This document shows positions 29,260 through 38,549 of a stretch of DNA of 64,000 bases, one piece after another. The notes beneath the pieces were generated by a model. It made no database searches. It worked only from the letters and a program-made list of their open reading frames with translations, and was not told the DNA's origin. A program made the position numbers and the translations under genes. Within the stretch, counting starts at the first letter, position 1, and each line of letters starts with the position of its first letter. This stretch comes from Prevotellaceae bacterium (lineage in GTDB: Bacteria; Bacteroidota; Bacteroidia; Bacteroidales; UBA932): assembly GCA_031266015.1 (NCBI GenBank), contig JAISBU010000006.1, positions 16,176 to 80,175 of the forward strand. The letters run 5' to 3'.

Positions 29260-29619
29260 TTATGATTTTTTATTGGTTTGCGTTGTTCTTCGTGCCGATA
29301 TAAAAATGGACGTAAGTTCATTTGCCTCCTGCTTTAGTGAGGCTAATTTAGCTGCTGAAAATAGGTTTTCATTTTCAATAAATTCCAGCCAAAATTTTGT
29401 TTCATCTACTTCTTCAACGACAATGCTTAACTTGGCTGTAAAAGAAGCTTTCGATTGTGCAACACATGCTGCTCTATAGTTTGCAGCAACCGATGTTGAT
29501 GACCTAATAAGTTGTCCTCTAATATGCTTACCTAAAGTGTTGTCGGGTAAGCTACAAGCAAGCTTTACGCAGCGATGGGCAAATGTTTTAGTCCGCTTTT
29601 GAAGCTCTTCTTTGGTCAT
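29260..29619 (-). CDS. Four-helix-bundle protein (23S rRNA intervening-sequence type), inserted in the sdh operon
   Basis: 119 residues. F-A-H-R-C-V-K-L-A, L-G-K-H-I-R-G-Q-L-I-R-S-S-T-S-V-A-A-N-Y and E-E-V-D-E-T-K-F-W-L-E are hallmarks of the four-helix-bundle family first named for proteins encoded in 23S rRNA intervening sequences; avd proteins of diversity-generating retroelements are relatives. Function is not known. It sits between sdhA and sdhB in the same direction, and both flanks carry GATTTATGATT (29257-29267 and 29635-29645), within AT-rich tracts seen at other gaps. The arrangement suggests a later insertion of a small gene into a normally compact operon. Confidence 0.88.
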   Translation of the reverse strand: MTKEELQKRTKTFAHRCVKLACSLPDNTLGKHIRGQLIRSSTSVAANYRAACVAQSKASFTAKLSIVVEEVDETKFWLEFIENENLFSAAKLASLKQEANELTSIFISARRTTQTNKKS

Positions 29620-29699
29620 GATGTATATGCTGACGATTTATGATTATTTTTTGCTTGCGCTACTTCCTCTCTAAATAATAAATCATCAATAGTACATTA

Positions 29700-31646
29700 T
29701 CAATCTTTGTAGTTACGTGTTGCCACTTTCACAAACTCGTAGTTCAAAGGCTCTTTGTGCATTATCGGCGCCTTGTCACGTCCGGCATACTCCCATGCGG
29801 TAACGTACATAAAGTTGGCATCGTCACGTTTTGCCTCGCCATCCTCTGTTTGCATTTCCTCACGCAGGTGACCTCCGCAAGACTCCTTACGGTTAAGAGC
29901 ATCCGTTGCCATAAGTTCGCCCAGTTCCAGGAAGTCCGCTACACGTAGCGCTTTCTCCAGCTCCTGGTTGAATTCTTCCTTGGTATTAGGAACAAAAACA
30001 TCGTGCCAAAACTCATCGCGAATGGCCTTAATTTCGGCGATAGCTTTCTTCAGTCCGGCTTCGTTACGAGCCATACCAACCTCATTCCACATGATGTTTC
30101 CTAGCTTCTTGTGAAAGTAGTCGACAGGTTGCTTACCGTTGATAGCAAATAGCACAGCGATTTTATCGGTTACCTTCTTCTCTGCCGCTTCAAATGCAGG
30201 ATTATTGGTATCAACTTTCTTCGATTGAATTTCAGACGCTAAATAGTCGCCAATGGTGTAAGGCAGAATGAAGTATCCGTCAGCTAAGCCTTGCATAAGC
30301 GCCGAAGCTCCAAGGCGGTTACCACCGTGATCGCTGAAGTTTGCCTCACCGATAGCGTACAAGCCGGAAACGGTTGTCATCAGGTTATAATCAACCCAAA
30401 GACCGCCCATGGTGTAGTGAATGGCCGGGTAAATCATCATTGGCTCCTCGTATGGATTTACGTCAACAATCTTCTCGTACATTTGGAAAAGGTTGCCGTA
30501 GCGCTCTTCAATTACGTGCTTGCCAAGACGCTTAATTGCAGTAGAGAAATCCAGGTATACAGCCAGTCCGGTTTCGTTTACGCCAAATCCTGCATCACAA
30601 CGCTCCTTGGCTGCGCGTGAGGCCACGTCACGTGGAACCAAGTTACCGAAAGCGGGGTAGCGACGCTCCAAGTAGTAATCACGATCTTCCTCCGGAATTT
30701 GCGAAGCCTTGATTTGCCTCTTGCGTAGCTTTTCTACGTCCTCCTTTTTCTTGGGAACCCAAATACGTCCGTCATTACGCAATGACTCACTCATAAGCGT
30801 AAGCTTGCTTTGTTGGTCGCCGTGTACCGGAATGCATGTTGGGTGAATTTGTGCGAAGCATGGATTAGCAAACATGGCGCCACGCTTGTAGGCTTGCCAT
30901 GCTGCCGAACCGTTGCTGTTCATAGCGTTGGTTGACAGGAAGTGTACGTTGCCATAACCGCCGGTAGCAATAACTACAGCATGTGCTCCGTGTCTTTCAA
31001 CCTCGCCTGTAACCAGGTTACGGGCAATAATACCACGAGCCTTTCCGTCAATCATTACCACGTCCAACATCTCATGACGAGGATATGATTTTACGCTGCC
31101 CTTGGCAACTTGGCGGTTAAGCGCTGCGTAAGCGCCAAGCAACAGCTGTTGTCCGGTTTGACCGCGAGCGTAAAAGGTACGGCTTACTTGTGCGCCGCCA
31201 AACGAGCGGTTGTCAAGCAACCCACCGTAGTCACGGGCAAAAGGAACGCCTTGTGCAACGCACTGGTCAATAATAAGATTGCTGACTTCTGCCAAGCGGT
31301 ATACGTTAGCCTCGCGAGCGCGATAGTCGCCACCCTTAATGGTATCGTAAAATAGTCGGTAAACCGAATCGTTGTCGTTTTGGTAGTTTTTTGCGGCGTT
31401 AATACCACCTTGTGCGGCAATAGAGTGCGCACGGCGTGGAGAGTCGCTAATGCAAAAAATCTTTACGTTGTAGCCCAACTCGCCTAATGCGGCAGCAGCA
31501 GAAGCGCCACCTAGTCCAGTACCTACAACAATAATATCCAGCTTGCGCTTGTTGGCGGGGCTCACCACGCGAATATTTGCTTTGTGGCGTGTCCACTTTT
31601 CGGCTAGTGGTCCTTCGGGAGCCTTAGAAATTAATTTTTCAGCCAT
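29700..31646 (-). CDS. sdhA: Succinate dehydrogenase/fumarate reductase flavoprotein subunit
   Basis: 648 residues. Oxidises succinate or reduces fumarate. The N-terminal FAD fold is [13 protein letters not shown] (near 36); [12 protein letters not shown] (near 80) holds the His that binds FAD covalently; H-P-T near 255 and the substrate region H-Y-T-M-G-G near 410 follow; [14 protein letters not shown] is the second FAD contact. It lies downstream of the cytochrome subunit, and its stop is 80 bases before the inserted four-helix-bundle gene. Confidence 0.97.
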   Translation of the reverse strand: MAEKLISKAPEGPLAEKWTRHKANIRVVSPANKRKLDIIVVGTGLGGASAAAALGELGYNVKIFCISDSPRRAHSIAAQGGINAAKNYQNDNDSVYRLFYDTIKGGDYRAREANVYRLAEVSNLIIDQCVAQGVPFARDYGGLLDNRSFGGAQVSRTFYARGQTGQQLLLGAYAALNRQVAKGSVKSYPRHEMLDVVMIDGKARGIIARNLVTGEVERHGAHAVVIATGGYGNVHFLSTNAMNSNGSAAWQAYKRGAMFANPCFAQIHPTCIPVHGDQQSKLTLMSESLRNDGRIWVPKKKEDVEKLRKRQIKASQIPEEDRDYYLERRYPAFGNLVPRDVASRAAKERCDAGFGVNETGLAVYLDFSTAIKRLGKHVIEERYGNLFQMYEKIVDVNPYEEPMMIYPAIHYTMGGLWVDYNLMTTVSGLYAIGEANFSDHGGNRLGASALMQGLADGYFILPYTIGDYLASEIQSKKVDTNNPAFEAAEKKVTDKIAVLFAINGKQPVDYFHKKLGNIMWNEVGMARNEAGLKKAIAEIKAIRDEFWHDVFVPNTKEEFNQELEKALRVADFLELGELMATDALNRKESCGGHLREEMQTEDGEAKRDDANFMYVTAWEYAGRDKAPIMHKEPLNYEFVKVATRNYKD

Positions 31647-31761
31647 ATCTTTTTTGTCTCTATTTTATTATGAAATGCGTTTTTTGAGTGGAAGCCTTAC
31701 GAAGTCCGGGAAGCTTAAAAAAGACGTCAAAACTACCACTCCCTAATCTTCCTACCCTTCT

Positions 31762-32415
31762 TTATTTTGCGAAAAGCACAAAGTATAACGGAACGATGGT
31801 GAAACTTACCGCAATGATGGTTGCGTAAATGTACGAGGCAACTTTAAGGCGTGGAATCCAGATTTGATTGCTGGCGCCCAAAGTTTGGAATGCGCTCCAG
31901 AAACCGTGAGAAAGATGGAACCACAATGCCCAAATCCAAACCAGGTACATAATAGCATTAGCAGGATTGGACAGGGTTGTTTTTACCAGCAGGTAAGGGT
32001 TTTCGGTTGCAGTACCGCCAACAAAGTGCTGCAGCTGCATCTTTGCCCAAAAGTGGCTGAGGTGAATGGTCAAGAAGCCAAGCACGATAAGGCCCAGCAC
32101 AAACATGTTGCGGGAAGCAAAAGTAGCTTCGGCCTGGTTGCCTACGGCGTACTTTACGGGACGCGCTTTCATGTTGTGCAGCGTAAGAATAATAGCGTAC
32201 ACAATGTGAACAACAAATCCGAGTGCAAGTACGGGCACCATGATTTGAATTAAAATGTTGGTGTCCATGAAGTGACATGCCATATTATAAGCCTCCTCCG
32301 ATGCTACGGCGGCTAGGTTAATACTCGCGTGCAGGAGCAAAAACACCAAAAGAAATGCCCCGCTGATGCTCATTACGAACTTTTTCCCGATGGAAGACGA
32401 AAAAATGTTAGCCAT
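31762..32415 (-). CDS. sdhC: Succinate dehydrogenase/fumarate reductase cytochrome b558 subunit
   Basis: 217 residues with about five transmembrane helices (near 14-34, 58-78, 100-120, 150-172, 190-212), the plan of single-subunit diheme anchors in type B complexes. Histidines on or near helices (L-L-H-A-S-I near 29, V-V-H-I near 68, I-H-L-S-H near 122, W-F-H-L-S-H near 166) are candidate heme ligands. It links the complex to menaquinone. First gene of sdhC-sdhA-(four-helix bundle)-sdhB. Confidence 0.94.
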   Translation of the reverse strand: MANIFSSSIGKKFVMSISGAFLLVFLLLHASINLAAVASEEAYNMACHFMDTNILIQIMVPVLALGFVVHIVYAIILTLHNMKARPVKYAVGNQAEATFASRNMFVLGLIVLGFLTIHLSHFWAKMQLQHFVGGTATENPYLLVKTTLSNPANAIMYLVWIWALWFHLSHGFWSAFQTLGASNQIWIPRLKVASYIYATIIAVSFTIVPLYFVLFAK

Positions 32416-32438
32416 AAAATTATGTAAGTATCTAAAAA

Positions 32439-32927
32439 TTACAATGTTACAAATACAAGTTGAACCTCTTGGGCTTCAATTAGCAAAGGTATGCTATTTT
32501 GCCAACTAGAGCAAGAAAAAGGGCTCAATAAAGCATGATTCATGCTGCACAACATACATGAAATTCCCGCTCCGAAAAATGAGAATTGTATGTATTTGAA
32601 AGAGAACCTGTGTTTTGCCAAATCATACCCGACATTTACGATATACTGAAAAGATGCTGTATAACCGCTGGTAGAATCGCTTACGGGAGATGCCGCCAGG
32701 TTAGATTGTGCAATCAACCGGCGAGTAGGAGTGCTCTTGGATAAAGGAAATTTGTCCGGCGCATCATCAGATGCAGAAGTTGTGATGCTGCAAGCAGAAG
32801 GCAACGTCTTCTTCAGGCCAATATAGCAGCCGCGCCCACTCAGATCATCAGAATTTTCACTAGAGGTACCTCCAAGCACCCACACGAAAAAATAAGTACA
32901 ACCTCGCGTCACGCTAAGGCCTGGCAT
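32439..32927 (-). other. Open frame running out of leader copy C; possible decayed gene
   Basis: An open frame of 162 codons from ATG 32927, beginning M-P-G-L-S-V-T-R-G-C-T-Y-F-F-V-W-V-L-G-G-T-S, the peptide encoded in all leader copies. After it the sequence matches nothing I know (Ser/Thr/Ala-rich, no signal peptide, no repeats). Its end overlaps the sdh promoter. It may be a degraded gene once driven by copy C, or a chance frame. It is the main content of the 0.8-kb gap between sdhC and the 7TM-HD gene. Confidence 0.25.
32484..32515 (-). promoter_or_regulatory. Promoter of the sdh operon (CTTG-N20-TACCTTTG)
   Basis: On the minus strand CTTG (32515-32512), 20 bases, TACCTTTG (32491-32484). 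It would give a ~60-base leader to ATG 32415. Confidence 0.65.
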
Positions 32928-33147
32928 GGACGTGAACCTGCTCTTTACTCTTTTTAGTCTGAAAATTGGCGATTTCTTACAAAAGAATAAAAGCTAACGC
33001 TTTAGAAAAGTATGTCTGCAAAAAACTTTTCGTTGAATCGCTTAAAAATGCGTTTAATCGTTGAACCTGCGCTGCTGTTGGGTTGCTTTCCCGCTATTGA
33101 TTCAACAAAATAGCGGTTCGACAACTCAACACATTTTTGCAAGTGTA
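32868..33147 (-). repeat. Promoter-leader element, copy C
   Basis: Read leftward: near-consensus -7 box TACACTTG (33147-33140), a leader segment similar to copy A (G-A-A-C-C-G, G-C-G-G-G-A-A-A-G-C and C-A-G-C-G-C-A-G words in the same order), hairpin AAAGC-GTTA-GCTTT (33003-32990), TTCACGTCCATGCC, a hairpin with a different loop from copies A and D, and the G-C-G-A-G-G-T-T-G-T-A-C to GGAGGTACCTC block. The distal CAACTCC stem is absent. No recognisable gene follows. Confidence 0.75.
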
Positions 33148-33218
33148 GCAATTTTTTTATTCACACAATATGCTACCGTAAATGTAGCGGTAAACAGGAA
33201 AATGTATTGTGTAAATTT

Positions 33219-35294
33219 TCACTTCTTTATATGCACAACTCTATCGTGATAGATATTCTGCAGCTTCTTTTTGAATACGGTTTTTACATTCGTAACATCA
33301 GAAAAAGTAAGCGGAGTATCATCCAGCTGGTGGCTGTTTACAATGGAGGTAACCACAGTTTCAACAAGATTATCTATACCCTCGGTGGTGTAGTGACGGA
33401 GCGCGCGTGAGGCTGCTTCCACAGCATCGGCAAGCATGAGCACACCTTGCTCCTTGGATTTTGGAGCGGGTCCGGGATAGCGGAAATCTGAAAAATCTGT
33501 GGCAGTAGGATTTTTCTCTCTGTATTTTTTCAAGAAATATTCCATTGAAGATACTCCATGGTGTGAGCGAATGAAGCGCACAATTACCTCGGGAAGCCTA
33601 TGCTTACGGGCTATTGCAACGCCATCGGCAACATGCCGGATAATAGTTTTCGCACTTTCTTCGGGCTCCAAACTTTGGTGTGGAGAGAAATCCGTAGTCT
33701 GGTTTTCTATGAAAAACGCAGGATTGTTCATTTTCCCAATATCATGATACAAGGCTCCGGCCCTTACCAGTAAAGGGTTTCCACCTATGGCTCTTATCGC
33801 ATTTTCTGCTAAGTTGGCTACCTGTATGCAATGCTGGAATGTAGCCGGTGCAACTTCCGAAAGCTCACGAAGCAGGGGCTGGTTGGTATCGGCAATTTCC
33901 ATTAAAGTGTTGTCGGATGTAAAGCTGAATATTTTTTCAAAGATGTACACCAGCTGGTATAGCGCAATGATAAGGCCGGCGTTGACCGCAAACCAGAAGT
34001 AAGGACGCCATTGGAGCGCAATGCTACCGTCTTTTACAAGAGAAAGCGCGAAATACAGTATGCTATAGCATAAGAAAACGACTATTGCCGTAACGTATAG
34101 CCTGCCTCGCTGGTAGGCATTTTTAATGCTGTATGCCGCGGCAACTCCTGTTATACAGTTGAGAAGATACAACTCCAAGCTATTGGATACTAACGTGCAA
34201 ATGAGCAGCATGGAGAAGAATTGTACAAAAAGCGCCAGCCGGCGCGTAAAGAATGTGGTGGTGTAAATGGCAATCATTGCGTAAGGAATAACCAGCGTGC
34301 CGGCTATATGTGTATTGTTGACCCATAGCGTTGCTAAGCAAAATAGCACTATCAGCATGAGTATAAAGCTGGTGTGCTTTATGCGCAGCTCCTTGTCGTA
34401 TATTTTATACAAGACCAGGTAAAGCGTTCCAATAATAAAGCTAACCATGAACAGCTGTCCGAGCAGCAGAAAAAGTAAGCTGCCGGAGAATCCAATGCGC
34501 TTTTCGTACTCTATGCTGAATGATTCCAGCTGGCGCAGTGAGGTTTCGTTAACCACTTCATCCTTTGTGATAATGAGTTGTCCGGCGTTTACCATGCCAC
34601 GAGTGGGAGATATCTTTTTTAGAGCCTCTTCCCGTGATTGTGCCGTCAGCTTGTCGTTGAAAATAAGATTGTGCTTAAGCTGCTTAAGCAGGTCGCATTT
34701 GTGAAAAAATTCCAACTCCACAGAGCCATTGGGCAGCAATGATTTCATGCTGTTGGTAATATACAATGAAGCTGCCGGCGCGGTAAAAGTTTCGCTTGCC
34801 GGATAAAGTTCTGCAACAGAGTTGGTTACTATGTATATGGTAGCATCGGGATTGCTTACGTAGCTGTCTGCAATAGAATTTTCTTCACGTATCCCTTTGC
34901 TGTAAACAAACTCAATCAACTTTTGCAGCTTGGGCAATACCTGGTTTTGCAACTTCTCTACGACGTGAGGCGAGAGGTTTTTTGTGCCACGATTTAAAGG
35001 CTTATGCAGCTCTGCGTTGAACCTTGTTGCAAGCTCAGTCTGCTGCCTTGCTACAACATCTGTGTTCCTATTGTAGTATGGTATCAGCGATGATATTACA
35101 TTACGTTTTTCGGTCGCTAGCTCTTCTTGCGACTTATATACAGGAAAATCGAACGGCGCTGTCAGTGAGCGGTGGCTCCACACTTTGCCTTTTTGGAACT
35201 CATACTTAAACTTGCCTTCGCGCGGCATGAAGTACACTATTATCAAAGCTGTAATAGCAAATGGAATGAGTCTTCGTAAGGTTTGCTTATTCAT
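33219..35294 (-). CDS. 7TM-HD family phosphohydrolase (PgpH-like)
   Basis: 691 residues. An N-terminal helix (about 10-24), a ~240-residue extracytoplasmic 7TMR-HDED-type domain, seven membrane helices (about 265-455), and a cytoplasmic HD domain with H-C-I-Q-V-A-N-L-A near 485, Y-H-D-I-G-K (metal-binding His-Asp, near 516) and further R-S-H-H-G-V-S and A-D-A-V-E-A-A-S-R. This is the layout of PgpH, which hydrolyses cyclic di-AMP; the substrate here is inferred. The gene ends next to leader copy C. Confidence 0.9.
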   Translation of the reverse strand: MNKQTLRRLIPFAITALIIVYFMPREGKFKYEFQKGKVWSHRSLTAPFDFPVYKSQEELATEKRNVISSLIPYYNRNTDVVARQQTELATRFNAELHKPLNRGTKNLSPHVVEKLQNQVLPKLQKLIEFVYSKGIREENSIADSYVSNPDATIYIVTNSVAELYPASETFTAPAASLYITNSMKSLLPNGSVELEFFHKCDLLKQLKHNLIFNDKLTAQSREEALKKISPTRGMVNAGQLIITKDEVVNETSLRQLESFSIEYEKRIGFSGSLLFLLLGQLFMVSFIIGTLYLVLYKIYDKELRIKHTSFILMLIVLFCLATLWVNNTHIAGTLVIPYAMIAIYTTTFFTRRLALFVQFFSMLLICTLVSNSLELYLLNCITGVAAAYSIKNAYQRGRLYVTAIVVFLCYSILYFALSLVKDGSIALQWRPYFWFAVNAGLIIALYQLVYIFEKIFSFTSDNTLMEIADTNQPLLRELSEVAPATFQHCIQVANLAENAIRAIGGNPLLVRAGALYHDIGKMNNPAFFIENQTTDFSPHQSLEPEESAKTIIRHVADGVAIARKHRLPEVIVRFIRSHHGVSSMEYFLKKYREKNPTATDFSDFRYPGPAPKSKEQGVLMLADAVEAASRALRHYTTEGIDNLVETVVTSIVNSHQLDDTPLTFSDVTNVKTVFKKKLQNIYHDRVVHIKK

Positions 35295-35319
35295 AATAAT
35301 TTCAAATTTCAGGTTTTAT

Positions 35320-35345
35320 CGTCATTGCGAAGCGAAGCAATGACG
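35320..35345. repeat. Short palindromic repeat CGTCATTGC/GCAATGACG
   Basis: 9-base inverted repeat around GAAGCGAA, between the nuclease stop and the 7TM-HD start. A related half occurs at 52549-52595. It resembles short REP-like intergenic repeats rather than a terminator. Confidence 0.6.
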
Positions 35346-35368
35346 GTAGGTTGCGCAGCTGTATGCTG

Positions 35369-38281
35369 CTACTTAGCTTGCTTTCTGTGACAAATGCTAC
35401 CATATGTACAGTACTCGCAATTTTCTACCTCATCTGTTTGTACAAATGGGCGAGCGCTATCAAATATTTCAGCTAGCTTGGCGTTTAACAGCTCAGTGAA
35501 TCTGGGCAGCAGCTCATCTGCGTTTTCAATACCGGTATAGCTGTTTTTTTCGTTCTTAATTTTGATGCTTCCGCTAAAACCGCTAACGTATATGTTGCGC
35601 ACAAAGTATAACGCCGGAGCCATGCCGGATTTGTTATATAATCGCTTGATTATCAAAGAGTAAAGTAGTATTTGTAGCACCTCCTTTCTGCGTTCTTTAT
35701 GCGAACCAAACAGCGCATCTATGGATTTAAATTTTGTTTTCTCATCTGCACCGCTACCTGTTTTGTAGTCAACAATAGTAGTGATGTGCCCGGTGCTATC
35801 TATACGATCAATGTAGCCGGTTATGTTGACGTTTTCCGGTTGCCCGTTGATGAGAACCGGAAGAGAGAAATCAACTTTCTTTTCCAATCCCTCCACAGTA
35901 AACGGAGCTCGCTTTGCATCAAACTCTAAGGTCCCGATAATATATTTAAGTACAGTGTTTTTTGCCAGCAAATGCTTGCCGTTGTGCGCTATCTCATGAG
36001 CGCTTTCCTCGCTGTCGAAAATAATTTTTGCGGTAGATTTTTCTGCGATGCCATTAAGCAGCTCCTTGCTGGATAGTATGGCAGAAATGGTTTTGGAGTC
36101 TACGCTTTGCTGCAAATAGGGTTGATATATTTGCTGCATGGCGTGGTGGAAAATATTGCCTAATACCTGCTCATTTACCTCTTCAATTAATTCTTCCGGC
36201 TCCCTTAGCTTGGCTATTTGAGCCAGATAAAATTTCAGCGGACAATCCATGTACATGTTGATGGCGCTGGCTGATAGCGCTTTATTCCCTCCCGTAAGGT
36301 ACTGTTTTAGAATACCTGCGACCTCAGCATTTTTCTTAACTACAATAGGTTTTTCTTTGGCGTAGGCCACGCTGTAATCCACCTTGCGTTGCGGAATATT
36401 ATGCGGACTTTCCATGCAGAGTTGCCGCAAATACCTGCTCATTTCTCCGGTGCGGGTATCGCCGGGCAGATTATTGTACAGCAGACGTATGTGCTTGGAG
36501 CGCTGTAAAAGCCTGTAGAAGTAGTAGGCGTACATGGCCTCGTGTTGCTCAATGGTGGGCAGGCCAAATGCTTTACGAAGGTTGTACGGAATAAGTGATG
36601 GCGAGGCTTCGCTACGTGGATAAATATCTTCGTTGAGCGAAAGGATAATCAGCTTTTCGAAATCCAACGCACGGGTTTCGAGTATACCCATAAGCTGTAA
36701 TCCTGCTATCGGTTCTCCCTCAAAGGGGATACGTACGCTTTTGAGCGTGCTGCGCAGTAAGCTCAAGAACACGCTCATGCTTAATTGCATGCTGCTATCT
36801 TTGAGAGCCTCGTTGAGCTTGTTCAGCTCTTGATAGGCGCAGGTTACATATTCGCTTCGCAGTAAGCTGTCTGGAGTGTCAGCGGTGATATCAGCTTGTG
36901 CGATTAGCTTGAACATCTCAATGAGAAGCGCTGTCACTGCTTCGGGCGTTTCTATGTAGGTGAGCAGCTGCTTGATGAGCGTGCTTTGCAGGTTGTGCAG
37001 CTTATCAATATCCGCAATGCTGATAAATACCAGGTTTCGTTGCGCTATTTCGTTGCTTACTATTGTGGCATCATCATTGGCTAATGTGCGGATGTACTGG
37101 TGGTTCAGTATTGCCAGCACATCTTTATGATAGAATTTTGCCGGGCTATCGCCTGTTTTACGTGCATTTTTGTGCAGCTTGATCAGCAGCTCGGTTAAGC
37201 TGTACACAGGTGTTTGCAGCAACGGGTAACCCATGGTGATATTCAGCGCCGACACTTTTTCGGGAATAGAGTAAAGCGTGGGTATTAGCAATCCTTCATC
37301 TGCCAGCACTATGGCAGTACGGCGGTCGAGCGCACTTAGCGGTTGCTCTTCTCGAACTTCATCCAGCAGCTGTGGAATCAGCTTTGCTTGCAGAACGTCG
37401 GATGGAGCGGCGACTATTTGTATATCTTTTTCCTGAGAGAAAAGGGAAAGGTCTTTATCTAATTCAACCGGTGGAAATTCTACTATGTTCTGCCGCATGA
37501 ATAACCCTGCCTCTTGTTGCCTATTGTTTAGATAGTAAGTATCTGTATCCCAGTAATATTCAGCGATTTGCAGCTGCTTCAGGCGGCGCAACAGAACTTT
37601 TTCGCACTCGTTTAGCGCGTTAAATCCTACAAATACGTAACGTGTTTTGCCAAAGCTGTAGTCGCTTTGCTTTAGTAATTCAGCCCCTTCTCTGTACAAC
37701 ATGCCCTGGTAGGCAAGGCCTTGCTCCCGGAGTTGCTGCCTGAAATCGCGATAGCAGGGTGGAAGCGTACTCCAAAGATCTATGAAGTTTTTTTGCAATC
37801 GGCCATCCTTTTCAGCTGAGAAGCTGCGCCAAAACGAGTGAACCAGCTCACGCTGCTCTTCGGTAAGAAATTCGAAGGTGCTATCAATGGATTTAAGCGA
37901 ACGAAGATTTTGCAACAACATGTCTACATTGACCATGTACTTGTCCACGCTATCAAAATCGGACAGCATAACCTCGCCCCAAAAGTAGAAGTGGTCGAAA
38001 GTTTCGTTTGTCTCACAATTTTTTGTGTAGGCTTTATAGAGTTCTGCTACAAGTTTGTAGCTATTGGCGATTCTTAGCCCCGAAATGGAAGCGAAAACCT
38101 CGTCAATGCTGACCGCCTGCGGCTGCCATAACGGTTTGGTGATATATAAGCTTAGGTAATGGGCAAAATACAGCCGAGCTCGCCTACTGGGAAAAACCAG
38201 CGTAAGATTACTAATGCCATCGCCATAGCGCTGATGCAGGCTATGGGCTACCTGTTGTAAGAAGGGAGTAGGCGATGACAT
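35369..38281 (-). CDS. AddB-like PD-(D/E)XK nuclease
   Basis: 970 residues from ATG 38281 (M-S-S-P-T-P-F-L-Q-Q). The N-terminal part has a helicase-like V-F-P-S-R-R-A-R-L segment without a clear Walker A, as in inactive AddB-type helicase domains. The C-terminal nuclease domain shows I-V-D-Y-K-T-G (catalytic Asp near 838, Lys two residues on) and a closing cysteine cluster C-E-Y-C-T-Y-G-S-I-C-H, which in AddB relatives forms an iron-sulfur cluster with an earlier Cys (C-P-L-K-F-Y near 680). It probably works with an AddA-like helicase in double-strand break repair; the partner gene is not in this window. Confidence 0.85.
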   Translation of the reverse strand: MSSPTPFLQQVAHSLHQRYGDGISNLTLVFPSRRARLYFAHYLSLYITKPLWQPQAVSIDEVFASISGLRIANSYKLVAELYKAYTKNCETNETFDHFYFWGEVMLSDFDSVDKYMVNVDMLLQNLRSLKSIDSTFEFLTEEQRELVHSFWRSFSAEKDGRLQKNFIDLWSTLPPCYRDFRQQLREQGLAYQGMLYREGAELLKQSDYSFGKTRYVFVGFNALNECEKVLLRRLKQLQIAEYYWDTDTYYLNNRQQEAGLFMRQNIVEFPPVELDKDLSLFSQEKDIQIVAAPSDVLQAKLIPQLLDEVREEQPLSALDRRTAIVLADEGLLIPTLYSIPEKVSALNITMGYPLLQTPVYSLTELLIKLHKNARKTGDSPAKFYHKDVLAILNHQYIRTLANDDATIVSNEIAQRNLVFISIADIDKLHNLQSTLIKQLLTYIETPEAVTALLIEMFKLIAQADITADTPDSLLRSEYVTCAYQELNKLNEALKDSSMQLSMSVFLSLLRSTLKSVRIPFEGEPIAGLQLMGILETRALDFEKLIILSLNEDIYPRSEASPSLIPYNLRKAFGLPTIEQHEAMYAYYFYRLLQRSKHIRLLYNNLPGDTRTGEMSRYLRQLCMESPHNIPQRKVDYSVAYAKEKPIVVKKNAEVAGILKQYLTGGNKALSASAINMYMDCPLKFYLAQIAKLREPEELIEEVNEQVLGNIFHHAMQQIYQPYLQQSVDSKTISAILSSKELLNGIAEKSTAKIIFDSEESAHEIAHNGKHLLAKNTVLKYIIGTLEFDAKRAPFTVEGLEKKVDFSLPVLINGQPENVNITGYIDRIDSTGHITTIVDYKTGSGADEKTKFKSIDALFGSHKERRKEVLQILLYSLIIKRLYNKSGMAPALYFVRNIYVSGFSGSIKIKNEKNSYTGIENADELLPRFTELLNAKLAEIFDSARPFVQTDEVENCEYCTYGSICHRKQAK

Positions 38282-38398
38282 ACAATAAAAATAATAAAAG
38301 GGCAAATTCGTATAAGTACAAACCCACCCATATTACAAAGGTATAAAAAAAGAAACAAGATAAGGGGGCTGAATTATGATTTTTTTTAAACCGGTATT

Positions 38399-38428
38399 TT
38401 TGATACTTGGAGATTATTTTTAACTTTG
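38399..38428 (+). promoter_or_regulatory. Promoter of ppdK (TTTG-N18-TAACTTTG)
   Basis: TTTG at 38399-38402, 18 bases, TAACTTTG at 38421-38428. The predicted start near 38435 leaves a leader of ~115 bases to ATG 38550. Confidence 0.8.
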
Positions 38429-38549
38429 CAAAGATGTTGTTGAGGTAAACCTAAAATATTGTGAAAAAGTAGCTGCTGTAAGCTTAAGTAAGGTTATGTC
38501 GATTGGTTTAGAATTCTTATAGTTTCACAAACATAAAACCTGCAGAATA

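Noticed and set aside
29260..29619. avd-like protein of a diversity-generating retroelement
   Set aside because: No reverse transcriptase and no template or variable repeats nearby; only the four-helix bundle resembles it.
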